A DNA stretch of 64,000 nt, from the NCBI GenBank assembly GCA_018389105.1, contig JACATO010000310.1:558001-622000 (forward strand). Direction: 5' to 3'. Below the pieces are notes generated by a model. The model saw nothing but the letters and a program-made list of their open reading frames with translations. It ran no database searches and had not been told where the DNA came from. Source of the stretch: Nautilus pompilius (taxonomy: Eukaryota > Mollusca > Cephalopoda > Nautilida > Nautilidae). The position numbers were made by a program, and so were the translations under genes. This document shows positions 13,101 through 28,100 of the stretch, piece by piece (positions within the stretch are counted from its first letter, which is position 1; each line of letters opens with the position of its first letter).

Positions 13101-16100
13101 CAACTTGTCTGTGAATGAAGGAAAGAAATATGGAAAAATTAGCCAATTCGTGTTACACTCTACGTATCTGAAAAATCTGGTACTTTTTTTTAACATGTCT
13201 TGTCTTTTTACCATTATGTTTTCAAATTCTATATTTAAAGAGACTGTCTAAGTGTTGGTGAGCATGGAAGGATAACAGAAGTAACTATAGTCTTTATGAA
13301 TTGCATAAAATTTAAGTGGTTGCTGATTACAGTTAGAGGTTGTGTTGATTAGTATTGGGAAATGTGAGACATTAGAAATAAGCTGCTGTTTCAAGGATGA
13401 AAACAATGTTAAAAACACAGATATTTTACACAGAGGAAACATAAATTTCTTTCTAAGTACACCATTGCTGCAAGAGCAGTACATTGCAGCCTTCATCTTT
13501 TCACAGTATACACTTTAAAACCTCTTACATTAAACTTCATATTTTAGCTTAATAAAAATTGACAAACTGCTTCTTAATGATTAATACTTTTGTGTAGGAA
13601 ATGTTCTCCTAAAGCTCTCCACTTTGTCTCACTTCAATTTTACTTTACAGGCATTAGTGTCCCCTCCTAGGCTTGATGATCAGGTAAGTGAATACCTCCT
13701 TTATTTTGTACCTCTACCCGCAATAGTGTTTCATATTTTAGACAAGTTTCAGTTATAGTAACTGCCTATACAAGGATGCTACTATCATAGACTATTAACA
13801 ATGAATGGACAGTTAGTGAAAGGTGTTGCTGTGTAAAAAAATTTTTAAATAAATAGCATTGAAAACAATTCAGAAAACATGGTTTGCTTAAAAGAAAATT
13901 TGTCGTCTGTTTATTTATTCATTGTTACTTAAGGTGTCAGTAACAAATAATTTATTTCCAACAATGCCATTTTTTTAATTTTTAAACTTTTCTTGCCCTT
14001 CAAATATGGCATCTTTTCTCAGATATTTGATGTTTTAAAGATTCATTAACACCCTTTGAGGTTTACACATGTTTATGAAATAAGTGATCAGAGCACAGCA
14101 AGTAGAAAGTGTTTACAGTAACAGTAATGAAGTTGCAGCACTGTAGAAAATTTTTAAAAAAAACATTTTGTAATCACACAAAACTTGCTTGTGCAGAGTA
14201 ATTTACTTGTAAATGCTTACCAATACCAATGCTGACAAAGGATTTTGGCTTTTTATTCTGAAAGTTACATGAAGACTTTTAAAAAGATCAACTAAACAAA
14301 ATGAACTAACTTAAATAGTAACAATAGAATAATTTTAATAAAAACAATGATAGTATAACTTGTGTGGTTTCGTATTTTTTTAGATTCGAGCTGATAGCAT
14401 CCAAGATTTGTCATTCCAGGAGTTGTATTCACCTCACAAGTCTGGCTACTTTCCTGGTGAGTCAATGTCGAGAAAACGAGCATTTTCGGAGGTTGGGACA
14501 AATATAGCAAACGTTGCCAAAGAAGGTGGTTTGATTCCCCGTCGCCGTTCGGTTGGTTTAGGTGGGTTCTGCCATGTAATATTGGACAATCACTGTATTG
14601 CAAAATCTTTAGAGATGTGTCATTTCCCTATCCCACATTCAACTAGAAGTCAAATGGAATTCTTATGCTGGCTCTGTTGAGCATCTCCATTTCGCAAAGC
14701 AGATGGGAAAATAGATATTTAAAATTATTTATTGTCTGTAAGTTAACTGAAAGTCTTTCATTTGTTATAAATTTTCTTTGGCAAAATTTCTTACTACAAT
14801 AATAGTGTGTGATAAAAGTTTTGAGATTTACTGCATTTAGTATACTCTATAATTTCAGTTATTTTATGATATGAAAATCCTTCTGTAGTTGTATCTTGCA
14901 CCATCAAAGAATAGAAGGAACACAGCTAGAATTCACAACTGTTTTATGTTGTATGTCAGATCAAGCAAGTCTTACTTGAATTAGTCTCATGAATTATTTG
15001 GCAATGGTATAGATGTCTTTGGATTGTATATTTGCATCAGAAACTTTTAGTTTGTGTGACTATTTTATTTCCAAATGGCTAAATTTAATTAAAAAACTAC
15101 AGTACCATGAATCCTTTCAAGTTCTGTTAGTGCGGCTTCAAGTTGCTAATCTCAGAAAACTTCAAAACTGAAAAATATTTGTGGGTGCAGCATTTTATAT
15201 TTTAATCTATCAAGAGATCCAACAACAAGGTAGAGAAACAATGAATGTATAGCATTTGTGCATCCAACTTTGAAAACTACAAAATTTATGTATTTGTTTA
15301 TTTTCTTTATGAAATATGTACAAAAGCAATTATAGTGTATGTTATTAAACCACCAGTCTTGAACACCACTGTATAGGTAAATAGTTAAATAATTCTACTA
15401 CCTATAAGTTTTTTTTTAGCAGTCACTCTTTATTTTAGGTTTTTAATGTAAAAAGATTTTCTGTTTATTTCATGTTTTCTTTTAATGTCATGTGCTAAGA
15501 TGGAATTACCCTTAATATCTTGAAATTCATAATTCAAGTGACTCTGAAAGACCTAATACCATTTACACTTTTCCAAAAATTGGTAGAAACATTGTATTCA
15601 GTCTACTACCTCTCTCCTCTTGAAAATAAATTAGTAGCTATGTTACTACACAGTTGTCTACATAAGAATTCCATTTTGCTTAAGTTCACAAACTTATAAT
15701 GTGATATTAATTATTTTTAAATATATACAGTTATTTAAAATTTATTGCACTGAAACTGTATCTGTAGTTTTGTGAAATTTATTTGCTTGTTTCTTTGGCA
15801 TCACAGTTACTACATTTGTCTGCTTTATTTTATTTTTTTTTTTTGTTTATTTTTGTTTTTGCACATTCATTTAGAGATAGAGATTATGTAGCATGTTTCT
15901 TCTGTTTGTTTGTTGTTTTTTTTTTTTTGCAAATTCACCATTGGATGGGACATCATTTATTCTGCTCTGCTTTCAAATGATATTCATTCATTTCGGATAT
16001 AGCAGGTTGTTTGAGGGGTTAAATTGATGAAATTCCACTTTATGCTTGACTAACCTTTCAAAGAGAAATGTTTTTTTGTGTGAGTGAATAAAATTAAACA

Positions 16101-19100
16101 AATAAATAAATAAAAATTGTAATCCAAGAAATGAAGCTGATGTTTAGGAAGAATTTTATATATATTGAATGTGTATGATCCCTGAAGGTGGTGTTCCACT
16201 ACAAATTCGTGAAAATATTGCATTAAAAAATTTTTTGTTTCTTTCTGAGACATCTAAAGCCATATGCACCTGCCAGCTCCCTCAACAGAGATTATGGATC
16301 AGCTCTGATAATACTTTTGGTTTGTTGTTTTTTTTAACATTAGTGGAACAATAATGTTAACATCTAATTAAATAGCTAATGGTGTCTAAGTGTTGGTAGT
16401 TTTCTTAAATAATTACAGTGAATTGATACAAAATAATTGGCTTTTCCAATTGCACTGGTCAACAAAATTAAATGTATTATACTCATTATGAATGCAAACC
16501 AACTTTTTAGACTAATTTTTCATGCTGATTTCAAAATTTCACTCCATTTGTATGCAGCACATACCAGTTTTTCAGTAGATACATGCAAATATTTACATAT
16601 TTGTATATATGAAATCATTAACATAATAAAAGGACATTATTTTTAGAAAGTAAATGAGTTTATTGAGTTAAAAATCATCACTATCATTCTACAAAGATTG
16701 AATACACAAAAAATGGGTCAGACAAAACAGACAAAGTTAGAACAACAAAACATTGTGATTTGGATTTCCTGCGGTGTTCCTGATCTGGTTGATCACGGTA
16801 AAGTGTCCAGCAGTAGTCAGCCAGCATACTGTCATTCCAGAAGCTTTGGTACCGTTTCTCCATAGCACTAATGTCCTTGTGAAATCTTTCACCATGTTCA
16901 TCAGACACTGCTCCAAGGTTATCTGCAAAGAAATCCAGATGGGAGTCCAAGAAGTGAACTTTCAGTGACATGCAACAACCCATTGCTGAGTAACATTTCA
17001 GAAGATTCATGATGCCATCCTTGTAGTCCATTGCCTTCTTGTTGCCCAAGAAATTCTCACAGATCCAATTGAAAGCATTCCAGGCAGGCAGTTCCAGTTC
17101 ATCCAGTGTTGTCTTGAAGTTGACATCTTTGAGTACTTCTCTAATTTGGGGTCCGACAAAGATACCCTCTTTCAACTTCGCCTGTGTGATTTTGGGAAAC
17201 TTTTCTACAATATACTCAAACCCTCTGGCATTTCTCTTCCCTAGTGTCTTTACAAACTGTTTCATCAGTCCAAGCTTTATGTGCAAAGGAGGCAATAGGA
17301 CATTACATGGATCTACAAGAGGTGTATTCTTGATGCTAGACAGTCCTGGCTGGTATGATGTTCTTGTCTGCCAGTTTGATTCCGAATAATGTCTGTCAGT
17401 TGCCCGACTATCCCATAGACACAAGAAACAACAGTATTTTGTGAAACCTGACTGCATTCCCATTAACATTCCAATGACTTTTAAATCTCCACATATTTTC
17501 CATGAGTATCTTTCATAGGCAATGGCATGAAGTAAAAGTTCCATATTCTCATGGTCTTTCGGCTCCCTCCATATTATTGGAATGGCAAATGGCATGGACT
17601 TCTTCCTCTTATTGAACCAGTCACGTAAACCATTTGAGCAAGCTGAGCAGATAAAATGTGGTGCCCATAACTTGTCCTGATCTCCAAGAGGACAGCCAAA
17701 GTATAGCTTATAAATCTTCTTGATCTTTGATGTTATTGTACGTTTTTGAGCTTTTACAATAAATTGTCCACAGACATAACAAAACACATCAGGAGGATTT
17801 CTACACTGTCTTTACATTGTTAACACTGTAAAACAAGTAAGGAAATAGATACAAATGGTTATACTTATATTGAATTTGAGATGATGAAATATTTCATCAG
17901 ACCAATTATGACTGGACAATTTGAGATGTTGAAATACCTATTTCATCAGACAAAACTTGATTGGTTAATTTAAGATGATGAAATATTGCATCTGAACTAT
18001 ACAGAAATGAATAATGTAGTTTATTTTAAAGGTATGTTTCCATGATGTAAATGAAATACATGCTTACACGTCATTAATTGGAATTTCTATATAATGCATG
18101 AGCTAAAAACAAAAAACTTTCCCATCTTGAAAACTGTACGTGATGTCAAAAAAACTAATTGTATATTTGAAATCAGCATTAAAAACTACACTAAGTACAC
18201 CTTGACATATGCTTGATGAAAAATACTTGTTGACCGGTGTTATCTGATAATCTTTTTATCATTTTTGCAGCTAGATATTTAGAGCTAAAGAACCAATGTT
18301 TTGTTGTGTTTTTTGGAGGGAGACGGCAGGGCAGATTTATGCAAGCCATCTTAAACATGCAAACTACTGCCACTAAACAGCAACAAGTCTCATTTTAGAT
18401 AAATGGATAATGAAAAGGAATCTAAAATTGTGGATTTTATTTGCTGCAGCTTAACAAATAATATGTATTTATATCATTTATAAAATGTAACAGCTGGAAC
18501 ATTTCTGTGTGAAGTTAAACGTCTTTCTTGACTTATTGTCTTTTGCAAAAGATCTCAACTTTGCAATAGGTTTTTTAATTGCTACTCTTTTTTAGCACAA
18601 AATGTTTGCACTGCTTAAAATTCATGCCATTAGGGGTGACATTACTATGAAAGGATCAACTTACTTTTTTGATATACACTATTTTGGTGCTGTCACCTAT
18701 TTAAGACAAACATGGATTCTTAGACTTTTTAATCCTAATGGGCCATGATAAAATTAATAAAAGAATTTTAATTCTAGAAAGAGCCAGATAATTTAATATT
18801 TTTATATCTATGTTTGTTTATTTGTTGTTATTCATTTTGTCTTGTCCTTTGTCATTTTCATACATTTGGATTTGTATATGAATTGTTTCAAATAATCTTC
18901 CTACATTGTGCTAACAAAATTCTGGAGGGTAATTATAAAGCATTATAAACTTCATTCTCTTACACTATAAAAACAAAACTTACCAATATTTGTGAAATAT
19001 CATGTATTATAATGCAGGAGTAAAATTAAAACATTTTTTCAAATGTATACCCCACAGATGTTTAAAATTTCAATTTTCTGCTGATCTTGAAAATTAGTGA

Positions 19101-22100
19101 TCTTCTTTCTGCCATTGTGATGCCTTCAACAACCAAAACTTATCAATGGTGTACATTATTCAGTATTCAGGTATTGATGGGTTAGAAAAGATATTTTAGG
19201 TATGAAGAAGTTAAAGCTAAATCTCAAAGGTAGTTTTAAAATGTGTAGATTCTTTGATATAACTTTAAGGATGAGACAGTTGAACTGTAGTGTTTTTATT
19301 CTAGTAGCCAGAGGTAAGTTTTTTGAACCATTGAACCATCTGTTCTAATTACATGGATTTTCTTCAGGTATTCTGTTTTCTCTAGAAAATTATTGTCACT
19401 ATCTTGGAGTGAAAGTAGCTATACTGATCACTCACCTTATTCTTCTAGTGTTACAGGTTTGAGCATATGGCTACTTTAAAAAGTAGACAAATAAACAGGT
19501 CTCCATTGTTGCATTATTTTTTCTTGTTATATATCATAACAATAAAAATGTCAGGATGTGTTACATTAACAGGCTCTTGAGATCCCTAGCTGGAGCTGTT
19601 GCCCTTTGAAATTTCTTTTCCATGATCAGCTTGAAGCCCTTGTGACTTTGCTTGTTTCAGTGCATGAACATAGTAAAGTTTTAGTTTAAATAATTGTTAT
19701 TCATAAATAAAAGTTAGTTATATATATTTGCTAGCAGCAGTTAAGTTGATTGTAAAGGTTGTCTTTTAGATAGCAATCCCCCCCACCTAAATATTTCTTT
19801 GGTAACTGTGTAGGTAACTATTTTAATTATTGGTTTTTTATGTCAAGTTACTACTGTTTTTTGCAGCCCATAGATGAAATTAAAAATTGGAAGTTATTTA
19901 TAGTATGAAATCCCAAAATGATCATTGTTTTCATATAAAAATCCCTGTGGAGAGACTTTATAATGAAATAATATAAAAGTTTATTGCCATTTATATGAAA
20001 CAATCACTACACATTTACTAAGAGGTATCATCTGGTTAATTGAAGGATTTGTAATTTTAACCAAGGATGGGTGTTAGCAAAAATAGGAAAGTTATGGAGG
20101 AAAACAGGAAGTTTAATTCAGATTGGGAGGAAATGCTTCCTCTGCATTTAAAACAATGGAAAACTAGAGTATATTGCTTGAGTGACCACACTATTCAAAC
20201 CCAAATAGTAAATGAAATTTCACAAAAATTCAAGATCAACTCAGGAATTCCACAGGGAGCAGTTCTCATCCTGCTGGTATTCAATATTATGATGTACAAC
20301 ATTCAGTCTGTTGTTCCTGAATCTTGTCAACAAGTCACCTATACTGATGATGGCACAATCTTCATAATTCACAAAAATCTTGATTATGCAGTATCACACT
20401 CAATATATGCTTGAAGGCCATAGACAGGAGGGCAAAGAAGTGGAAGTTGAGTCTCCAAGGAGAAAAAACAGAATACACAGTAATTACAAAAAGAGAAAGC
20501 ACTCTCTGCCATTAGACAATCTTGGCATATAGCTGGATGGCAAAAGGATTAAATACAACAAGAACCCAATGATCCTAGGTCTTACATTAGACCCTAGTCT
20601 CACCTGGTCAGTGCATGTGGACCAACTTGTTGAAGATTGCACCAGACGACTCTATCTCATGAAAACCATCGCTTCACAACAGTGGGGTACAGACAGACTT
20701 CACTACTTTAAGATCATTTTATCTTATCTATGTGAGATGCAAGATGTCCTATGCTATGGAGATATGGTCATCATGCAGCAAAGCACAAGTAAAGAGACTG
20801 TCAACTATTCAAAACTGAGCTCTTCGTTTGATCACAGGAGCTCTCAGAACAACCTCAGTAGCGGCATTAGAAATTGAAAATGACATTCCTCCTCTTGACC
20901 TATATATAAAATCAGTAATTTTAAACAGGTGACTTAGCTGTCATTTCATGTCCAGAGAAGAAAAACCGTTCCCCTCACTCATTCTATGCAAGGTCTTCAA
21001 AAATTATAAAGTTTAGAAGTATCTGTCTCCAAGACAGAAGCAGTGTTCAATTCAACTCACTCACAATCCAGAACAAAGTTCCTCCATGGAAGTGGTCACC
21101 ACCTGAGATAAAGACATCACTGCCAAGAGATGCAAGCAAGTCAGATATTCCCGCCAAGCTCCAGCAGCTTTCATTAGTGATGATCCAAGATCAGTACTCC
21201 TCCAGCACTCCAATCTACATAGATGGATCACTGGATCCCACTACTAGTATGGCTGGTGCAGGCATCCATATTCCATCAGAGAAACTTAACGTCATTCTCC
21301 CTCTGCAAAAATGTTCAATACAATGTGCAGAATTGTGGACTACAGAGAGCAGTCCAGGAAACTTCAACCATATCCAAAGATGACACCTCACAATCATTTG
21401 TCATTCTGTCTGATTCCAAGTTCTCTCTACAATCTTTGCAGTCATACAAACCTTCTGAGTATTCTTACCAAACTCAAGCTATTCATGATGCTATTAACAC
21501 CTGTTTTGCCCAAATTGCTCTCCAATAGATTCCCAGCCATGTGGGCATACAAGGTAATGAAAGCACAGATGCACTTGCAAAACTCACTGCAGAAAGTGGA
21601 TCAGTCAATAGAACCACTGGAACAGTGTCATCCTTACAATGTGACACCAGAAATTCAAGAAACAACATCAGGAGTAAGAGATGGGCAGGTACAAAAGAAG
21701 CCTAATATCATCAGATGCAAGTCTTTCAGCAGAAAAGATCAAGTCACTCTTTCAACAATACGACTACACCACTTTCCTTGTCAAAGCTACCTAACTAGGT
21801 TTAAACTAGCTGAGGACCCAAATTGCCAACTTTGTGGAAGTGAGAAAGAGGATCTTGAACATATCCTATTTCATTGTGATGAGCTTAGTGACATCAGGCG
21901 ATTTGATACCAATGCTAGTTTAGCAGACCTGTTAGAAACCAGAAATGGTGAATGGTCCAACATCATCCAGATTGTCAACAAAAGAAAAGAAAGAATCCAT
22001 GCCAGGGCCATGTGTTGCCAGATGTATGACACTACCCATAACCATAACGATATCACAAAATATAAACTGTGTTCACAGCAAAAATGTTTGATGCACATGC

Positions 22101-25100
22101 AGTTGAAATTTAGTATAACAATAACATGTGCAGTCCATGAAATTAAGGAAGTTGGACCACCCTGGTTGACTCATTCATGGGGTTAATTCAACTGATAATA
22201 TGCAGCTCAAGTATTACAATGAGTTTTAGATTAAAATCTGAATAATTAACATTATAAGTACCAAAATTTAGATAAGTAGCCATTCAAATATTAGCTCTTC
22301 TCTTTCCAAGGGAGGTAATATCACTGCGTGTGTTCCAAACTTTATAATTGTAATTATGATAATGTTTTGTTAATTTGTTTTCAACATAAAATGAAGATTT
22401 GTTTTCTTTTCAGCATAAACAAGGATCAGACTACTGGATTAGGATGAATATAATATCCAGGGAAAATGTACTATGCTTCAATAACCATTGTTTCTACTAA
22501 AAGCTGTTTTTTTTTGGCAATTTTTTTTCAATCATCATTTAACCTCACTTTCTTGTCCATTTTAAACTTAACATTTTTCTTTTATGTCTAATTACTTTTT
22601 TAGTCTCAAACCAAACTTTCACAGGTGTAGGATAAGCCTCACTTGTAACAGCTACAATGGCCAAATGTGGAACTGATCTAGCTATGTCACATACCCATAC
22701 AACTTTACACCGCAGTTAGAAATTTTGTAACTTCCTTAAAATTTAAGTGCAAAAAAAAATAAAAAGTTTAACCACTTGAACTGTAAACAAAGATACTGAA
22801 TATATAAATGAATGATCCTCACATCTTTTTTTGGTATTTAGACTTATATTAAGAAAGGATGACTTCTCTTGGCCAGACTAGAAAGAAAATCTTTGTGTAG
22901 CTAACAGGAATAAATTGTGTAACATTAATAGTCAGGGGTTTTTTCAGTTTTTAAGTCAGAAAGTTTGAAAATTATACTGATTTACAGCAACAACAACAAC
23001 AAAAAAAATTATGGTTGGTCAATGAAGGCCCCTGTTTTGAGATGTGTTTTCTCTTAATGACTGCATTGTTTAAAAAATTGTTATTTTGGTTTATTTTCAT
23101 CAGTTATATCCAAATGTGTTTTTTTCTTTCTTTAAAACATTTTAAATAATAATCATTTAAAAATTGGATTTTTTTTTTAAAAGACACTAAAAGTACATCT
23201 TTACTGTTGTCATGTATGCATTGAAAAAGTTTGTTCTTTCATGTTGTGTTATAAAATTTAACATTAAGTGGCTGATTACTTAGAGCAAGTTAACTTACGA
23301 TGGAATCAAATGATTATAAAAGATTACTTACTCATGGAAAGTAATTTATTGATTGGTGAGCCTGTTTTTCATGTGCAAAAATGTGTGAACCAATCCATAC
23401 TTTTGACTTCTAATTTTTATACTAAAAACAAAATTTGGAAGGTTAACGGGCCTGCAGTTTAATGGCAGCTGGTTGAGTAACAGATTTTTTTGTTTTGCTT
23501 TTATGAAATGTGATATTAGTGGATGACATAATGAGGTAAATAGGTTAAGAAAATTTGACAGTATAAAGGGAGAATGTCTGTGGCTGTTCCTTCTAGCCTT
23601 TCAAAGAAGTAATTCAACAGACATAACTAAGTACACAGCGTAAGGACTTCTAGTTCTCAATTCTCCATAATCTGTTTTGAGAGAGAGGAATGGATTAGCA
23701 TGTCTCTTCAGTGCAGGTGTGTTTTTTTTGTTTCATGTTTATTACTGTTCTTTCTTTCTTTCAAACTAATTTTTTTAAGCATATAATGCGATGAAAAACA
23801 GGATTTCTGGAAGACACAAAAAGAGGAAGCATTTATGATTACTTATGTGGATATTTCCGGTAGTATGTACAAACTGAAAATATTATAATGTTCATGGTTT
23901 GTCCACTAATACTGGGTATTGGGATTTAATCCATGGGCATGAAAGTGTTTGTCATTATATGTTCTTAGCTGGTCTTTAGTGGTTATGTTTGGATGGTTAG
24001 TATTGCCAACAGTATCTTTGTTTTTGTTTTTTTTAACTTCAGCATAATAGGTGTTTGGTTGCAAATATCTCTGAAGTTAGGTAGATCGAAGTTCAAGGAT
24101 TTGAGACCTATTTCATTTATCTAGTTGGCTTAAGGAAATAAATGTTTTTGCATAGTTTTACAAAATTTGTACTAAATTTTCCTGCATGATACTATTGTCA
24201 TAACACTGTTCTTGTATTTAATCAGTAAAGCCAATTGTGGGTTTGCCTAAGCTATTTCAGACTCAATCTTTGCTGGAACATTCATACGGTCAACAATTTT
24301 TTTTTTTTTTTATCTCTATCTACACATCTGCAAAGTAAGCAAACACTTAACTCCCAAGTGTTTATAAAGATTTTTAGAAACAGAAAAGCAGTTGTCATTT
24401 GTTTTATTAGTGTTGTGTACCTTTTTTTATTTTTAAAATTTATTTATTTATTTGACTTTGAGCTTTCATCTGATTGTCTTTAATGATCAATGTTGTTGTT
24501 CTCTTGTCCTTTTCCAGCCCGCCCGAACTTCTTGAACTTGCGTTCTAATGTCCAGGGTAGCACTTCTAAGCGTACGTTTAAACTTCTCTCTCATTTGTTT
24601 CAACATGGTAGTACACATTTTTTGGTATTTATGCATGTCTTGATGTTGTAGAGCTGCCAGTCCTGCATGGAACATGAAGTCATTTTGGAATGCTTTGTTG
24701 TCCTTGTTAACTTTTTTCTTCATTTGCTGCTAATTACTTTTACTTTTATTTATTTATCTTGTGTGTGTGTGTGTGTGTTGGTAGCATTTTGTGATAGATA
24801 TGTTGTCAACCTTTTTTCTTTCAAGTTGAAATTTAGTACCTGTATCTAATACACATGCACATACTTATATTTAGCATATATTGAAGACAAAAGGGTTTTT
24901 TTTTTGTATAAAGATATCTCTGACCTGAAGATATAAACAAAAGTATAGGTATTATGTGAATGTTGATAAGGTTTAAAATAAACACAAACACAGTATAGTA
25001 TATTTTAATGTATGCTATCAAATTTTGACACACTGCAGTTCATAATTCATGACCCTCATATAAGGTTGTGTTTAACCCTACATTCTTTGAGTTTAATACA

Positions 25101-28100
25101 ACACAACAAATGTTTATTTGTCATTGAAAGCACATTCAAAATCTAAAGCTATGTACATGTGTCCAGAAATTTGCCAAGTTTTCAATCACGACTTAATCAT
25201 CATTGCTTCCCAGACTTGCCAGAACATCTTTTGTTTTGCTAAAAATAGGTGCAAAGTTGTGATTACTGATGAGGCTTTCATATTATTACTATGATGATCA
25301 TATCAGCTCATGCAGTCTGTACTGGGCTTTCTTGTCTTTATGAACAGAATTTTCACTATTAAAGAATGGATATGTATTCAATAGTTGAACGAAATAAAAT
25401 AGATATCATTTTGTGTTATATATGTTTGTTTACTGATCTTTTGCTATTAAAGCTCTTATCTGTAACTATGTTACTAAAAACTGTATTCTCTAAAGCATTT
25501 AGAAAAAATATCAGTGATTTGTATTAACATGTTACAATGCTTCTGACATTTGTATAGTATGTGGCCATACAAAAAATTCTTGCTGAGAATTTTGTAAGGT
25601 AGAGTGGTGTGGTCAGAATATCTCTAGGTCTTCACACCATGATATTGTCTACTGGGAAGGGGGGTGCAGATTTGTAAAACCAAAGGGATTAAATGTGATC
25701 TTGAAACTAGTTGAGACACAGTGAAATTATATTAATGAATAAGATGCAGCCGAGGTTTTTAGATGACATTCTTTACTGATATGGACCTTTATCAGTTAGA
25801 TACAAATCTAATAGGCTATTTCTGCTAGCTATTCCTTACATCTTGGTGCTTATTCTAATTGGAATTTTTTGATGTTCTTTTAATAACTGTTTTGGTTTTT
25901 GGTTCATATTCAATTGGCATTTAAAATGCAACTTGCAAAAGTACAGTTTAAAAAGAAAATGCATGGACAAAATTTCAAAGAATTTTATTCTATACTTTTC
26001 ATTTTGTGTTATGTCATTTTTTAAATATTGCATTCTTTTACTTAGAACTTTAAATATGTCTTATAAAATTAATTCAGATATGTGTGTTTTTACAGATACA
26101 ACAGAGAGATGCATTTATCTTTGTTTTAACCTTGCACTTTTGATGCATCTTTTTAATTCTTATTACCTGCATTATATATTTTTCTTTTTTTCAGGAATTC
26201 AAATATATTTTATTCTAACTTTAACTATGTATGTTTTGTTCATTTACATGTTTTTTTCATTATCATTTTTTTAAGCACACACTTGCCAAATGATATTTAA
26301 ATTATCATTTTCACTTTAACAGTTATAACAAGAGGATTTAAACAATTAGACAAGTCCATGGTTTAAAATCACTCATCAAGATATCAGCTTTGTTAGGGTC
26401 TAATGGCCATGTGTATACAGATTATATAGCTGGTAATTACAAGGCTAATATTGTCTAGTGACTACTAACAGTGAGACACCTTCCTCATGTGATTTTACCC
26501 ATAAAAACAATAATTTGATGATGTGCCTGCTTTCTCTACTTATTAAAAGATTTCCTTTATAAAACTTTTACATGCTTGCCATTTTTTTAAAATTGAAATA
26601 CAGTTTTGTTTTTACTAATTTTTTTTTTAATAAGTTTGACAAAGCACAGTGCTCTGAAATTTCTTGAAGAAACAATGAAGTCTCGTTTATTCTGCTATGT
26701 GAAACACTAAAATGCTGATTTTTATTTTACTTTAATACTTACTGCCAACCAGTTATCAAGTGTATGTGAAAAAATGTTTAATGAAGTAATCCAGAAAATG
26801 TGTCATGTATGCTGCTACCTTCTTTTTTTTTTTGAGTGAATACCTGACAGAAGTTTTAATGATTTGAGGACAATTATTGCATGATATAAAAATATGTAGG
26901 TTGATAGGACATGCAACTTATATATATACATATTGTTTGGCATGACAGAAATCTTCTCCGTTGCCTGAAATCATCATCCATAGTTTATTTAGATCATACT
27001 TTTCATTATTTTCATCAGCAATTTAACAAATACAGTTTAACACTAATGGACAAAAATGTGAGTGAACATTAGCATTTTAACAAATCACATGCAGTATAGG
27101 TTAAAAAGAATTTAGTTACAGTTTATGATAATGGATAACCTATTATCAGCTTAGTCATTTGTGAACTAGTGAAATGGTTGAGTTAAAAAATTATGTAAAT
27201 TTACCAATAAATTTTTTTAAAAAAAAAATGCCATAATTGCTGATTTAAAATTTCTGACAGGTGAACGAATCAGTTAACAAAGAAATATATCTTTTTAAAA
27301 AAAAAATTTAACTACTGACCACTTATAATCTTGGGCTCATGTTCAAATCCTAATCAGAAGCTGCTTTGTTTGGCATGATTTCTTCTTGCACTTCTTCCAT
27401 AGTTAGCCATGTTAATTTCTCTCTGGATATTCCAGTTTTTTTTTCATGTTTAAAAAATGAAGATTTCTGGTATGGACTTTCAGTAGGTTATGCACATGTA
27501 TGCAGATGTATCAGGTGTTCTGTGACAGACTTGACCAGCCAGCCATAAAGAGTGGGCTTAGTTGGTTTGCTGACCCGGGTCAACTTCCGACAGGCTTGCA
27601 TGGAGACAAGTGTAGTAGTAGCCTTTGAGAGAATACTTAATTCATTCAGTTTTTATTGTTGATATAATAACTCAGATTTTCTTTTGAAAGATTTTTTATA
27701 TTCTGATTAATTCCTATAAAAATGTTAGAATCTATGCTGTTTTTTTCCCATAGCTTACTGACCAAAGGCCACCATCTTGTGTGTATGTTTTTTTTTTTAA
27801 AGCTCTTCTGAAGTGAGAGTAAAGAAAGTATAACATCAGAACCCATAGAGATGGGATGTACAATTATGACACAAAAAGTTTGTGATCTTAACAGGAGAGC
27901 TCTGATATTGCCCATATGTTTGAAAAAAGTGTCAAATGTTTACTAAACTTTCCTTCAAATGAATGACACAGGTAAGTTATTACAAACAACATTCTTAGTT
28001 ATAAAGTCAACCAAGTCTTTATTGGCAGACTTCAATGTTCATTAAGTGTGACTTAAGTTTAAATGTAAATTTACTAGATTAATTTTTAGAAATAATTATT

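Noticed and set aside
14562..14680. Kinesin exon 8 extended to the stop at 14,680 as an alternative C terminus
   Set aside because: The phase-1 donor at 14,562 joins perfectly to exon 9, and the extra residues show no conservation; read-through of an intron.
27318..27400. Possible tRNA gene (GGCTCATGTTCAAATCC, B-box-like)
   Set aside because: No matching acceptor stem, anticodon arm or A box at the right spacing; at most a decayed tRNA-derived repeat head.
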